This document shows positions 34,903-44,066 of a DNA stretch of 64,000 nt, piece after piece. The notes beneath the pieces are model-generated. The model was not told where the DNA came from. It did not search any database and saw nothing but the letters and a program-made list of their open reading frames with translations. Numbering within the stretch: the stretch's first letter is position 1; each line of letters begins with the position of its first letter. Location of the stretch: positions 62,001 through 126,000 of the forward strand of contig JAFKKV010000016.1 of NCBI GenBank assembly GCA_017304475.1, read 5' to 3'. Both the position numbers and the translations under genes were made by a program. Source of the stretch: Hyphomicrobiales bacterium (GTDB lineage Bacteria; Pseudomonadota; Alphaproteobacteria; Rhizobiales; Phreatobacteraceae).

Positions 34903-35478
34903 ATGCAGATCAAGAATTCATCCGATCGCTATGGCGCAATCGCCCAGTCGCTGCACTGGCTCACCGTCATCCTGCTGTTGCTGGCCTGGACGCTGGGCAC
35001 ATTCGGCGACGCTTTTCCCAGGGGGCCGGCGCGTGCCACCGGCCAATTCGTCCATATGCTCACGGGATTGGCGATCCTGGCGGTTCTGGCGGCCCGCCTG
35101 CCCTGGCGAATGGTCGATCCGCCGCCGCCGCCGGAGCCGACCAGGCTGGGCCTGTGGGCGGAGCGCGCGGCGCGGCTCGCCCATTACGCGCTCTATCTGC
35201 TGCTGATCGCCGTGCCGATCGTCGGCATCGTCCTGCAATTCGCCCGCGGACGGCCGGTTCCCCTATTCGGGCTAATGGAAATTCCATCGCCCTGGGTCGC
35301 CGACCGGGCCTTCTCACGCAATGTCCGGCAGGTGCATGAAGTCGTCGCCCATGCCCTGCTGATCCTCGCTGGGCTTCATGCCGCCGCCGCGCTTTGCCAC
35401 CACTGGATCTTCCGGGACCGGACGCTCGTCCGCATGCTGCCGGGTTCGCGCCCGGCGCAGCAGCGCGGCCAGGGCTGA
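34903..35478 (+). CDS. Cytochrome b561 family di-heme protein
   Basis: A 191-residue inner-membrane protein with four predicted helices. The haem ligands fit His18 (AQSLHWLTV), His51 (FVHMLTG), His94 (RLAHYALYL) and His145 or His150 (QVHEVVAHALL). Bacterial CybB-like proteins oxidise quinol or superoxide, or reduce periplasmic partners such as YceI or catalase-peroxidase. No partner gene is adjacent. The 240 bases upstream show no gene. Confidence 0.9.
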   Translation: MQIKNSSDRYGAIAQSLHWLTVILLLLAWTLGTFGDAFPRGPARATGQFVHMLTGLAILAVLAARLPWRMVDPPPPPEPTRLGLWAERAARLAHYALYLLLIAVPIVGIVLQFARGRPVPLFGLMEIPSPWVADRAFSRNVRQVHEVVAHALLILAGLHAAAALCHHWIFRDRTLVRMLPGSRPAQQRGQG

Positions 35479-35803
35479 GGTCGGCCGACGGAAGCCCTCG
35501 AGACAATCAGCCCGCCACGATCCCGATCCGTGCGGCGGCCGGACTTGCGCGCCCGCTCCGGGCGGTCCTCCGCCTAATTCCACAGATCTTTCACGTTTAT
35601 ATCACGCTGCCTTGCGGCGCGGATGTCATGGATTGCGACATGCAGCGCAGGGCCTTCACCGAACCGTCGAGCCGCGATGACCCGAAGCGCCGAAATGCGC
35701 TTCCAGCGGCGCGCCAGATCGGTCGCGACGTCGCGACCCCGGCGCGATCAGGGCCAAGGGCGGCCTGCGCCGAAATGGCATGACATCACCGAGGGAGGCA
35801 GAA
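35479..35803. other. Gap without a supported gene
   Basis: About 325 bases with short open frames only. I see no palindrome, promoter pair or family match I would defend. Confidence 0.4.
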
Positions 35804-36013
35804 ATGGCGAAATCCTACTTCTTCCACTTCGCCCCGATCAGAGGGCGCATGGTGGCCCCCGTCTCGCAACAATCGGTCCACGCCCCGCTGCCCGAGCGCG
35901 ACGTGCCGTCCGACGCGCCGCCACCGGACAGCCGCCGCGACGGCCCTGGCCGCTGCGACCCGCACCGGAACGGCTCTCGCCGCGACTGGCGAGACGAGGA
36001 CGACCGCTGGTGA
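35804..36013 (+). CDS. Small hypothetical protein, charged C-terminus
   Basis: A 69-residue frame starting MAKSYFFHFAPIRGRMVAPV, preceded at 7 bases by a strong ribosome binding site (AGGGAGG). The second half is rich in Arg, Asp and Pro. The ribosome binding site is the main reason to keep it. Nothing in the sequence indicates function. Confidence 0.45.
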   Translation: MAKSYFFHFAPIRGRMVAPVSQQSVHAPLPERDVPSDAPPPDSRRDGPGRCDPHRNGSRRDWRDEDDRW

Positions 36014-36085
36014 GCGGCGGAGATCGCGAACACCAGGGCCTTCGAGCGGTCAAGCCCGGCGCCCGGCCGCCCGCCGGGGCCATGG

Positions 36086-37069
36086 CTAGTCGACCCGCGC
36101 TCCCGAGGCCTTCACCACCTCGGCCCAGCGCGGGATTTCCGCGTCGACACGGGCGCGCAGCACCTCGGGCCCCTTCATGGTGGACACCGCACCCATCTGC
36201 TCGAAGCGGGCGCGGAAGGCCGCATCCTGGCCGATCTTGATCAGTTCGGCGGTCAGCCGCTTGGCGATCGGTTCGGGCAGGCCCTTCGGCGCGATCATGC
36301 CGGACCATGAGGTCACGTCGAAATCGGCGACGCCGCTTTCCATCATCGTGGGCACCTCGGGCAGCCCCGGCCAGCGGCGCGCGGTGGAGACCGCGAGCGG
36401 GCGGATCTGGCCGCCCTGGATCTGGCCGATAATGGTCGGCAGGTTGTCGAACATCATGTCGATACGTCCGGCGATCAGATCCTGCACCGCCACCGCACCG
36501 GTGCGGTAGGGCACGTGCAGCAGTTCGAGGCCGATGCGGTGGGAGAAGAACTCCGTGCCCAGATGGGCGGTCGTGCCGACCCCCGGCGTGCCGTAGCTGA
36601 CCTTGCCGGCGCCGCGCTGCTTGGCCCAGGCGAGAAATTCCTGGATGTTGCGCGTCGGGTTCTGGGCATTGACCACGAAGACGTTGGGGATCTCGTAGAT
36701 GTCGGCGAGATAGGTGAAATCGGTCAGGGGATTGAACGGCAGGCGGCTGTACAGCGTCACATGCGCGGAAAGCGGCCCGATGGTGGAGACGCCGAACGTA
36801 TAGCCGTCGGCATCGGCGCGGGCGATGGCGTCGACCCCGACATTGCCCGCGGCGCCCGGGCGATTCTCGATCACCACGGGCTGGCCGAGGCCGGCGGCGA
36901 GCCGCTCGCCGATGACGCGGGCCAAAACATCGGTCGAGCCGCCCGGCGGGAACGGCACGATCATGCGCAGCGGCCGGTTCGGATAGCTATCCTGGGCGGA
37001 AGCGCCCCGCAGGGCAGGCATGGCGAGCGCGCCGCCAAGGGCGGCGAGCAGGGAACGACGGCTGGGCAT
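36086..37069 (-). CDS. Tripartite tricarboxylate transporter binding protein (TctC/Bug family), orphan
   Basis: A 327-residue periplasmic protein. MPSRRSLLAALGGALAMPAL is a signal (twin-arginine-like) ending at SAQD. PLRMIVPFPPGGSTDVLARV and VVIENRPGAAGNVGVDAIAR are Bug-family hallmarks, as is DMMFDNLPTIIGQIQGGQIR. GAGGAAA precedes the ATG at 37069. No tctA or tctB membrane gene is in the window, so it is one of the many orphan Bug proteins; ligands are typically carboxylates or amides. Confidence 0.92.
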   Translation of the reverse strand: MPSRRSLLAALGGALAMPALRGASAQDSYPNRPLRMIVPFPPGGSTDVLARVIGERLAAGLGQPVVIENRPGAAGNVGVDAIARADADGYTFGVSTIGPLSAHVTLYSRLPFNPLTDFTYLADIYEIPNVFVVNAQNPTRNIQEFLAWAKQRGAGKVSYGTPGVGTTAHLGTEFFSHRIGLELLHVPYRTGAVAVQDLIAGRIDMMFDNLPTIIGQIQGGQIRPLAVSTARRWPGLPEVPTMMESGVADFDVTSWSGMIAPKGLPEPIAKRLTAELIKIGQDAAFRARFEQMGAVSTMKGPEVLRARVDAEIPRWAEVVKASGARVD

Positions 37070-37313
37070 GCGGTTTTCCTCGGTGAATGGCTGGTTGTAC
37101 GGCCGCTTGTCACCACGGCCTTGGGCGCAGAATGGACGAGACCGGCCGGCGCAAGCAAGCGGCATGGCGCCGCGTGCGCTTCGCGCCCGACGCCCCCGGC
37201 AATCGACGGCCGCCATCCGGAACATCAGGCGGAAACAGGTGTCGGAGAAAACCGGCCCACGGGCGAAAGCCGACTGGTGACAGCGCCCCGTCTCGACATC
37301 GCGGAGCCACGAC

Positions 37314-38549
37314 ATGTCCCGGCGCCTCCACGCCCTCCTCGCCTTGGCCTGGGGGGCGGGCCTCACCTTCAGCCCGGCGGCAGCGGCACCTTTGCCGCAA
37401 GCCGCCAAGGCGGCCTGCCTGCAACTGATGGTCAATCCGCCGGATATCAGCCTCGACCGACCGGCCTTCGAGCGCGGCGTCAAGATCTGGGTGGAGACCT
37501 GCCGGCAGGCCTTGGCGACGGAAGGGTCCGAGCCGAACATCATGCTCGCGCTGGCCCGCGCGCTCGCCGCGGACGGGCAGCGCGCCGAGGCGGTCGACCT
37601 CTGGCGCGCCGCGGCGGCCCATGAGGGCAATGCCGAGGCCTCCTACCAGCTCTACGAAACCCACCGGGCCTTCGACCGGGGCGACGTCAACCGGGCGCAG
37701 CTCGTGACACGTGCCGAAGCCGAGGCCGCGCTGCGCCGGGCCGCCGAGATCGGCCACCGGGACGCGATGCATATGCTGGCCGTGCGGCTCGACCGCGGCG
37801 GCGTGGTCAAACGCGATGCCGACGGCGCCCGGCTCTGGGCGGAGCGCTCGCTCGCCGCACCGCCCGCCGGCGCCAGCCCCGCCGATATCGCCTTGCTGCT
37901 CGGCCGCCTGCTGACCCGCTCCGAGCGGCCCGAGGAACGCGCCCGCGGCCTGGGCATGCTGGAGGGCCTCGCCCGCGCCGGACGCGGCGACGCCAAGGCT
38001 GTCCTTGCGGCGGCGCTGCGGCCGAGCGACCCGGTCCGGGCGCGCGACCTGCTCGAACAGGCGCTCGAGAGCCATCCCGGCCATGCCATCCCGGCGCTGG
38101 CCGACATGCTGATCAAGGGCGAAGGCGGCTCCCAGGACATCCCTCGCGCCCTGGCGCTCTTGCGTGGACGATCGGCGGCCGATGCCCCGGCGGTGCGGGC
38201 CGCCTATGGCCAATTGCTGCTCGAAGGCCGCCTGGTGCCCCGCGACACCGCGGAGGCGGTGCGGCTGATCGCCATCCAGGCGCAATGGGACCAGGAGGCC
38301 CGCCTGCAGGTCATGGGATTGCTCGCCGCCCATCCGGAGATCCACCTCCGCGGCCCCAACAGCTTCCTTTACGATGCGACCGAGGCGACCGAGCTCGGCG
38401 AGCCCGGCGCGCTCGCCGCCCTGATCGCGCTCAAGCTGTCGACGAATAGCCAGTTCGCCGACCGGGCCGGCGGCTGCGCCCTTGCCGATCGGGCGGCGCG
38501 AGCCGGCGACGCCGGGGCCGGCAGGCCCACCGTGTGCCGGGCGGACTGA
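37314..38549 (+). CDS. Exported Sel1-repeat protein
   Basis: A 411-residue protein with an N-terminal signal (MSRRLHALLALAWGAGLTFS, cleavage near AAAA). It has several Sel1/TPR-like helical pairs, for example AQRAEAVDLWRAAAAHEGNA-type, AEAALRRAAEIGHRDAMHML and SQDIPRALALLRGRSAADAP. Four cysteines are present, two near the start of the mature protein and two near the end. Such proteins act as scaffolds in the envelope. It stands alone, divergent from the TctC gene. Confidence 0.8.
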   Translation: MSRRLHALLALAWGAGLTFSPAAAAPLPQAAKAACLQLMVNPPDISLDRPAFERGVKIWVETCRQALATEGSEPNIMLALARALAADGQRAEAVDLWRAAAAHEGNAEASYQLYETHRAFDRGDVNRAQLVTRAEAEAALRRAAEIGHRDAMHMLAVRLDRGGVVKRDADGARLWAERSLAAPPAGASPADIALLLGRLLTRSERPEERARGLGMLEGLARAGRGDAKAVLAAALRPSDPVRARDLLEQALESHPGHAIPALADMLIKGEGGSQDIPRALALLRGRSAADAPAVRAAYGQLLLEGRLVPRDTAEAVRLIAIQAQWDQEARLQVMGLLAAHPEIHLRGPNSFLYDATEATELGEPGALAALIALKLSTNSQFADRAGGCALADRAARAGDAGAGRPTVCRAD

Positions 38550-38706
38550 GCCGGCCATCACGCACTGCCCTCGGCCGCCGGCCATATCGCCACGCAACGG
38601 AAGCCTTTGCCCGCCTGGGGAGATCCCGCCCCTGGCCGGGGCCCGTCCGGTCGTTCGCCCGCGCCGAACACCGCTGGCGGGCCCGCCAAAAAAACTTCGT
38701 GCGATC

Positions 38707-38733
38707 TGTCGAATCCGCGAAACCGCCTTCGTC
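38707..38733 (+). promoter_or_regulatory. ECF42-type promoter of the first DGPF-sigma operon
   Basis: TGTCGA (38707-38712), 17 bases, then CGTC (38730-38733), preceded by an A-tract at about 38689. The same TGTCGR-N17-CGTY layout recurs at 58811 and 60528. Transcription would start near 38740, about 95 bases before the first DGPF gene. The motif agrees with what I recall of published ECF42 target promoters. Confidence 0.72.
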
Positions 38734-38834
38734 GTCCCATCAGAGCGCTGGTTCGAACAGGGCCAGGACGGCTCGCGAGCCGATGCTTTCAACGCAACAA
38801 GACCGATGCCTTCAACCAAACAAGGAACAGACCA

Positions 38835-39269
38835 ATGCGCTTCATGGTGATCGTCAAAGCCACCAAGGATTCCGAGGCGGGTATCATGCCGAGCGAGCAG
38901 CTCCTGGCCGATATGGGCAAATTCAACGAGGAACTGGTCAAGGCCGGCGTGATGCTGGCGGGCGAAGGCCTGCACCCGAGCTCCAAGGGCGCTCGCGTCC
39001 GCTTCTCCGGCAAGACCCGCACCGTCATCGACGGCCCCTTCGCCGAGACCAAGGAGCTGATCGCCGGCTTCTGGCTGCTGCAGGTCAAGTCGAAGGAGGA
39101 AGTGATCGAGTGGGTCAAGCGCTGCCCGAACCCGTTCGAAGGCGAATCCGAGATCGAGATCCGCCAGGTGTTCGAGGCCGAGGATTTCGGGGTCGAATTC
39201 ACCCCGGAGCTGCGCGAGCAGGAAGACCGGTTGCGCGCCGAGATCGAACGGCAGGGCAAGAAGGCCTGA
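38835..39269 (+). CDS. YciI-like DGPF-domain protein
   Basis: A 144-residue ferredoxin-like-fold protein (MRFMVIVKATKDSEAGIMPS). It carries the eponymous motif VIDGPFAETKELIAGFWLLQ at about residues 67-86 and an acidic, helical tail. DGPF proteins are the conserved genomic partners of ECF42 sigma factors; their biochemical role is unknown. It is the first gene of an operon with a second DGPF protein and the sigma factor. AAGGAACAG precedes the ATG. Confidence 0.9.
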   Translation: MRFMVIVKATKDSEAGIMPSEQLLADMGKFNEELVKAGVMLAGEGLHPSSKGARVRFSGKTRTVIDGPFAETKELIAGFWLLQVKSKEEVIEWVKRCPNPFEGESEIEIRQVFEAEDFGVEFTPELREQEDRLRAEIERQGKKA

Positions 39270-39304
39270 CCGGCCGGAGACGAGACGGACCGATGGAGAC
39301 GACG

Positions 39305-39706
39305 ATGCGTTTCATGATGTTCTACAGGCCCGCCGACATCAAAGCCGCCGAGGCCGGGGCACCGCCCAATCCGGACGAGATGGCCGCCATGGGCAAGCTG
39401 ATCGGCGAAATGACCGCCGCCGGCGTGCTGATCGCCACCGAAGGGCTGATGCCGACCTCGGCGGGCATGAAGATCAGGCGATCGAGCGGCAAGATCACCG
39501 TCATCGACGGCCCCTTCACGGAAGCCAAGGAGCTGATCGCCGGCTTCTGCATGGTACAGGTGAAATCGAAGGCCGAAGTGATCGAATGGGGCAAGCGGTT
39601 CTTCGACATCGTGCGCGAGGACGGCGAGAGCGAAATCCGCCAGATCTTCGATGTGGGCGACGCGCCTTGCGCCGGCCTCCCGCTCGAGCTTGCGACGCCG
39701 GCCTGA
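39305..39706 (+). CDS. YciI-like DGPF-domain protein, second copy
   Basis: A 133-residue paralogue of the preceding protein with VIDGPFTEAKELIAGFCMVQ and SEIRQIFDVGD near the end. The pair shows clear similarity through the core and diverges in the tail. The ATG at 39305 has GGAG 6 bases upstream; an in-frame ATG at 39293 would add four residues. It lies 35 bases after the first copy. Confidence 0.9.
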   Translation: MRFMMFYRPADIKAAEAGAPPNPDEMAAMGKLIGEMTAAGVLIATEGLMPTSAGMKIRRSSGKITVIDGPFTEAKELIAGFCMVQVKSKAEVIEWGKRFFDIVREDGESEIRQIFDVGDAPCAGLPLELATPA

Positions 39707-39734
39707 GCGCGACCTGACCGACCGCGTCGAAACG

Positions 39735-39761
39735 CCGCCGGGATAGCTTCTGTCCCGGTGG
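39735..39761 (+). terminator. Intrinsic terminator-like hairpin between DGPF gene and sigma gene
   Basis: CCGCCGGGA and TCCCGGTGG form a 9-bp stem (one G-U pair) with a 9-base loop, followed by TCTTTTG. It lies 28 bases after the second DGPF stop and 46 bases before the sigma start. It may let only part of the transcripts reach the sigma gene, keeping sigma levels below those of its partners. Confidence 0.6.
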
Positions 39762-39806
39762 TCTTTTGCTTGCGGCGGCGGGCCGAAGCTGGTCTGATCC
39801 GCCGCC

Positions 39807-41087
39807 GTGACGGCACCTGATACGCATAGCACCATCGAAGCGATCTGGCGGATCGAGGCCGCGCGGCTCATCGCGGGCCTCGCGCGGGTGGTGCGCGACG
39901 TTGGCCTGGCCGAAGAGCTGGCTCAGGATGCCCTGGTCAGCGCATTGGAGCGCTGGCCGCAGACCGGCGTGCCGGAAAAGCCGGGTGCCTGGCTGATGGC
40001 GACCGCCAGGAACCGGGCGATCGACCGCATACGCCGGAACAAGGTGTTCGCGCAGAAGCAGGGCGAGATCACGCTGGAGATCGAAGGCCAGCTCGAGATG
40101 GCGGTGCCCGACATTGATGCCGCCCTCGACGACGATGTCGGCGACAACCTGCTCAGCCTGATCTTCACCGCCTGCCATCCCGTGCTTTCGACCGAAGCGC
40201 GACTCGCGCTGACCTTGCGGCTGGTCGGCGGGCTGACCACCGAAGAGATCGCTCGCGCCTTCCTGGTGCCGGAACCGACGGTCAGCCAGCGGATCGTCCG
40301 GGCCAAGCGCGCGCTGGCCGAAGCCCGTGTGCCCTTCGAGGTCCCGCGCGGGGCCGAACGCGCCGCCCGCCTCTCCTCCGTGCTGCAGGTCATCTATCTC
40401 ATCTTCAATGAAGGCTATACGGCGACCGCCGGCGACGACTGGATGCGGCCCCAGCTCTGCGAGGAAGCGATGCGTCTCGGCCGGGTCCTGGCCGGACTGG
40501 TGCCGCGCGAGCCGGAAGTGCACGGCCTGGTGGCCCTGATGGAGATCCAGGCGTCGCGGTTCGGCGCCCGCACCGGCCCGTCCGGCGAGCCGGTCCTGCT
40601 GCTCGACCAGGATCGCGGCCGCTGGGATCATCTGCTGATCCGCCGCGGCCTGGCGGGGCTCGCCCGTGCCGAAGCCCTCGGCGGCGCCAATGGTCTCTAC
40701 GCCCTGCAGGCTGCGATCGCCGCCTGCCATGCCCGCGCCCGCACCGCCGACGCGACCGACTGGTCGCGCATCGCCGCGCTTTATGACGCGCTCGCGCAGC
40801 TCGCGGGATCACCTGTCGTCGAGCTCAATCGCGCGGTAGCCCACGCCATGGCCTTCGGGCCGGCCGCGGGCCTGGCGCTTGCCGACGCGCTGGTCGGCGA
40901 ACCGACGCTGAAGGCCTATCACCTGCTGCCGGGGGTGCGCGGCGACTTCCTGTTCAAGCTCGGCCGTTTCGACGAGGCGCAAGCGGCTTTCGAGCGGGCG
41001 GCATCGCTCACCCGCAACGCCCGCGAGCGCGATGTGCTGCTCGGCCGCGCCGCCGAAAGCGCCGCCGGCATGGCCAAGGCGGGATGA
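39807..41087 (+). CDS. ECF42-group RNA polymerase sigma factor
   Basis: A 426-residue ECF sigma factor with an extended C-terminus. Sigma region 2 is about residues 18-85 (VVRDVGLAEELAQDALVSAL ... PGAWLMATARNRAIDRIRR) and region 4 about 125-180 (LTTEEIARAFLVPEPTVSQR). The remaining 240 residues are a helical, TPR-like domain containing YLIFNEGYTATAG, EAMRLGRVL and LNRAVAHAMAFGPAAGLALA. ECF42 members lack a cognate anti-sigma factor; the C-terminal domain is thought to control activity. GTG start, 100 bases after the second DGPF gene. Confidence 0.92.
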   Translation: MTAPDTHSTIEAIWRIEAARLIAGLARVVRDVGLAEELAQDALVSALERWPQTGVPEKPGAWLMATARNRAIDRIRRNKVFAQKQGEITLEIEGQLEMAVPDIDAALDDDVGDNLLSLIFTACHPVLSTEARLALTLRLVGGLTTEEIARAFLVPEPTVSQRIVRAKRALAEARVPFEVPRGAERAARLSSVLQVIYLIFNEGYTATAGDDWMRPQLCEEAMRLGRVLAGLVPREPEVHGLVALMEIQASRFGARTGPSGEPVLLLDQDRGRWDHLLIRRGLAGLARAEALGGANGLYALQAAIAACHARARTADATDWSRIAALYDALAQLAGSPVVELNRAVAHAMAFGPAAGLALADALVGEPTLKAYHLLPGVRGDFLFKLGRFDEAQAAFERAASLTRNARERDVLLGRAAESAAGMAKAG

Positions 41088-41181
41088 CCGCGGCCGCGCG
41101 CAGCGCCGCCCCCTAGCCGCGTTTCGTCACGCGGGCTACGATCGGCCTCCCGTCGTATGTCGGCCGGGAGAGCCTGGACCG

Positions 41182-42246
41182 ATGCTGCTTCCCACTCTGG
41201 ATCTGACGCTTCGGGCCGTCACGGCCGCCATCCTGCTCTTGCTCGCGGCCCTCATGCTGCGCGACGTCCGCACGATGACGGCCGGGCGCCTGGCGGTGGC
41301 CTTCGCCGTGGGATCGGCGGCCCATGCGCTGAGTTCCTCGGTCGGCTTCGCGGCCCCCGTAGCCCCTTGGAGAGCCCTGCTCATCGCGCTCGCGACCGGC
41401 AATGTCGTGATCTTCTGGCTGTTCACCAAGGCGCTTTTCGGCGACGGCTTCATCGTTCGCTGGTGGCATGCCGCCTTGTGGGCCCTCCTGGTCGGGGCGA
41501 GCCTGGTCAATTGCCTGGTGCTGTTGCCGGCCGACGCCTGGGCCGCACGCCTGTTCAGCATGAGCCTGACGGTCGCCACCCTCGGCTTCGTCGCGATGGC
41601 GATCGGCCAAGCCATCGCCTCCTGGTCGGTCGACCTGGTGGAAGACCGGCGCCAGCTAAGAGTTTTCATCGTCGCCGCGGCGGCCCTCTACGCCGGCCTC
41701 AACGCCGTCCTGCAACTGACAATGGGCGGAACCGCCGCGCCTGGCTTCGTGGACGTCGCCAATGCGGCATTGCTCGCCGGCATCGTCACGGCCATCGCCT
41801 TTTCACTGATGCGGGTCGGCGGCGACCAGCTGTTCCCGGCGGTGGCCGCCTCAGCTGCCGCCGGCAACGGTGAACCGCAAGCCGAGCCGGCAAGCGCGGA
41901 CCAGGCTCTGATCGCCGCGCTGAACCGCTTGATGGCCGATGATCGCATCTATCGGCAGGAGGGCCTCAGCATCGGCGTGTTGGCGATGAAGCTCGGCCTG
42001 CCCGAATACCGCCTGAGGCGACTGATCAACCAGAGGCTCGGCTACCGCAACTTCAACGTCTTCCTGAACAATTACCGGATCGCTGAGGCCAAGACCGCAT
42101 TGGCCGATCCGAGCCAGGCCGCGGTGCCGGTCATCACCATCGCCATGGATGCGGGCTTCCAGTCGCTCGGGCCGTTCAACCGGGCCTTCAAGGCGACCAC
42201 TGGCGTCACCCCAACCGAATATAGACGCCTGAACATCGCCACCTGA
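41182..42246 (+). CDS. AraC-family regulator with an N-terminal membrane domain
   Basis: A 354-residue protein. Residues 1-215 hold six to seven hydrophobic segments (DLTLRAVTAAILLLLAALML, WRALLIALATGNVVIFWLF, WWHAALWALLVGASLVNCLV and others). Residues about 245-352 are an AraC helix-turn-helix domain (LSIGVLAMKLGLPEYRLRRL ... DAGFQSLGPFNRAFKATTGV). Such membrane-tethered regulators couple an extracytoplasmic or membrane signal to local transcription. The downstream serine hydrolase, 166 bases away on the same strand, may be a target. Confidence 0.85.
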   Translation: MLLPTLDLTLRAVTAAILLLLAALMLRDVRTMTAGRLAVAFAVGSAAHALSSSVGFAAPVAPWRALLIALATGNVVIFWLFTKALFGDGFIVRWWHAALWALLVGASLVNCLVLLPADAWAARLFSMSLTVATLGFVAMAIGQAIASWSVDLVEDRRQLRVFIVAAAALYAGLNAVLQLTMGGTAAPGFVDVANAALLAGIVTAIAFSLMRVGGDQLFPAVAASAAAGNGEPQAEPASADQALIAALNRLMADDRIYRQEGLSIGVLAMKLGLPEYRLRRLINQRLGYRNFNVFLNNYRIAEAKTALADPSQAAVPVITIAMDAGFQSLGPFNRAFKATTGVTPTEYRRLNIAT

Positions 42247-42412
42247 ACGCCGGCGGCCCAGCGGCATAAGCCATTGCGTCCCCTCGCCCATTTCGAAATC
42301 GACCGGCCGTTTCGATTTTCGGCCAGTGCGAATTTCGAATTCGGCGAGCGCCTGGCCGGCCGGACGCGCCTGTCTCCAGCACGCCATGTCGGCGCAGCGG
42401 CCGGAGACACCG

Positions 42413-43888
42413 ATGATCGGGACACGCGGAATGATCGTTCTTGCCGCGGCTACGGCCTTCAGCGCCGTGGCCCTGACAGCGGCCCGGCCGCAGGAAGCCG
42501 CGCGAGTCGCGACCGGCTTCGTCAGCCACATCCTGTGTTCGGCGACCTTCATATCCGGGCTCGACCCCGACCAGGTCTTCGCCGAAACGGTCGATGCCAT
42601 GCCGGGCGTCGCGCTGATCCGCTGGGGTCTCGACTACAAGGTCGACCGCACCCGCCGGCAGGTAACGGCGACATTGTTCGGAGCCGGCACCAGCCGCGCG
42701 GTCCATCGCGACGGGTTGGGTTGCCTTGTCGACAACGGCGAGGTGCCGCGCGAGGCCGCGTCGGCGGTGACAGGCATCGAACGGCCCCGGCCAGTGCTGC
42801 CCGACATTGCCGGCCCGCGCCTTGTCGAGCCGGCGAACCCGCAGCTCGGGCGCGCGCTCGATCAGGCCTTCAGCGAACCCGATCAACCACCGTTCCGGCG
42901 CACCAAGGCAGTCGTCGTGATGAAGGACGGCCAGATCGTCGCGGAGCGCTACGCCGCGGGTTACGGCATCGACACGCCCATTCTCGGTTATTCCGCGACA
43001 AAATCGGTGATCAACGCCCTGATCGGCATTCTCGTGCGCCAGGGACGGCTGACCATCGGCCAGCCCGCCCCGATCGTCGCCTGGCAGGTGCGCGGCGACG
43101 CCAGGCACGCCATCACCATCGACCAGTTGATGCGCCACACCAGTGGACTGGCGCTCGGCAGCTCGCTGAACGCCAGCCTTGCGAGCGTCTGGGATCCGGT
43201 CAACCGGATGAAATATATGGAGCGCGACATGGCCGGCTTCGCGGCAGCCGCGCCGCTGGCGACGCAGCCTGGAGCCGCATGGACCTATCACGACGGCAAC
43301 ACCGTCCTGCTGTCGCGCGTGATCCGCGACGCCGCCGGCGGCAACGCGAACGCGGTCAGGCGCTTCGCCGACCAGGAACTGTTCGGTCCGCTCGGCATGC
43401 GCCATGTCACGCTGGAATTCGACGCCACCGGCACACCCGAGGGCTCGAGCCAGATGCTGGCCCCGGCGCGCGACTGGGCGCGGTTCGGCCAGCTCTATCT
43501 CGACGACGGCGTTGTCGGCGGCCAGCGGATCCTGCCCGAGGGCTGGGTCGATTATTCCGCGACGCCGACGCCCGACGCCTGGGTGGGATATGGCGCGGGC
43601 TTCTGGACCAATCGCGGCGACAATTTCGGCGCCGGCAAACGGATCCAGTTCGGCATGCCCGGCGAGGCGTTCTATGCCAGCGGCACATTCGGGCAATATG
43701 TCATCATCATACCCTCGCAACGGCTGGTCATCGTGCGCTTCGGCCTGTCCCGTGATCGCGGCGATATCGAGGGAGTGGCTCGGCTGGTGGCGGATGTGAT
43801 CGCCGCGACCGGCGAACCCCGCGACGTGACGGCGTCCATGCCGGCCGGCCGGCCACCACGGCCGGCGCCTTCAAATGTCGGCCGATGA
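42413..43888 (+). CDS. Beta-lactamase-related serine hydrolase (class C fold)
   Basis: A 491-residue protein with an N-terminal hydrophobic signal or anchor (MIGTRGMIVLAAATAFSAVA). The catalytic Ser-x-x-Lys is Ser194-Ala-Thr-Lys197 in GYSATKSVINALIGILV. The second motif tyrosine is probably in AWTYHDGNTVLLSRV, and GTFGQYVIIIP fits the KTG-equivalent strand. These are periplasmic esterase or peptidase-like members of the AmpC/EstB group. GGAG precedes the ATG at 42413; the frame is open upstream with unrelated sequence. The stop is 4 bases before the decayed cold-shock duplicate. Confidence 0.86.
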   Translation: MIGTRGMIVLAAATAFSAVALTAARPQEAARVATGFVSHILCSATFISGLDPDQVFAETVDAMPGVALIRWGLDYKVDRTRRQVTATLFGAGTSRAVHRDGLGCLVDNGEVPREAASAVTGIERPRPVLPDIAGPRLVEPANPQLGRALDQAFSEPDQPPFRRTKAVVVMKDGQIVAERYAAGYGIDTPILGYSATKSVINALIGILVRQGRLTIGQPAPIVAWQVRGDARHAITIDQLMRHTSGLALGSSLNASLASVWDPVNRMKYMERDMAGFAAAAPLATQPGAAWTYHDGNTVLLSRVIRDAAGGNANAVRRFADQELFGPLGMRHVTLEFDATGTPEGSSQMLAPARDWARFGQLYLDDGVVGGQRILPEGWVDYSATPTPDAWVGYGAGFWTNRGDNFGAGKRIQFGMPGEAFYASGTFGQYVIIIPSQRLVIVRFGLSRDRGDIEGVARLVADVIAATGEPRDVTASMPAGRPPRPAPSNVGR

Positions 43889-43891
43889 AAC

Positions 43892-44066
43892 TAAAAGGCC
43901 CCGCGACCTTTACCAGGTGCGGGGCCAATCAAGGCGCCAGGCGCCTTGTCGGGCATCATGCTGCCGCATCGCCACCAGGGAAGCCGCCGGTACATCCGCG
44001 GTCGGCTTCATTTGGCGGTGCGAAATACCGGGCGACGCGAAAGTTCGTCAGCCGCCGGCAGTGCAA
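43892..44066 (-). ncRNA. Duplicate of the cold-shock gene 3' region (possible structured RNA)
   Basis: This segment aligns with 49534-49711, the region downstream of the intact cold-shock gene. It includes a terminator hairpin (stem 43897-43926, followed on the minus strand by TTTTAGTTT) and an inner hairpin CAAGGCGCC-A-GGCGCCTTG (43930-43948). The first 110 bases differ at only about a dozen positions, better conserved than the adjoining coding remnant. That is why I list it as a possible RNA rather than plain debris. Both copies also keep a short frame MMPDKAPGALIGPAP on the minus strand. Confidence 0.4.

Noticed and set aside
37110..38975. 621-codon minus-strand frame opposite the Sel1-repeat protein
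   Set aside because: Antisense shadow of a gene with signal peptide and repeat structure.
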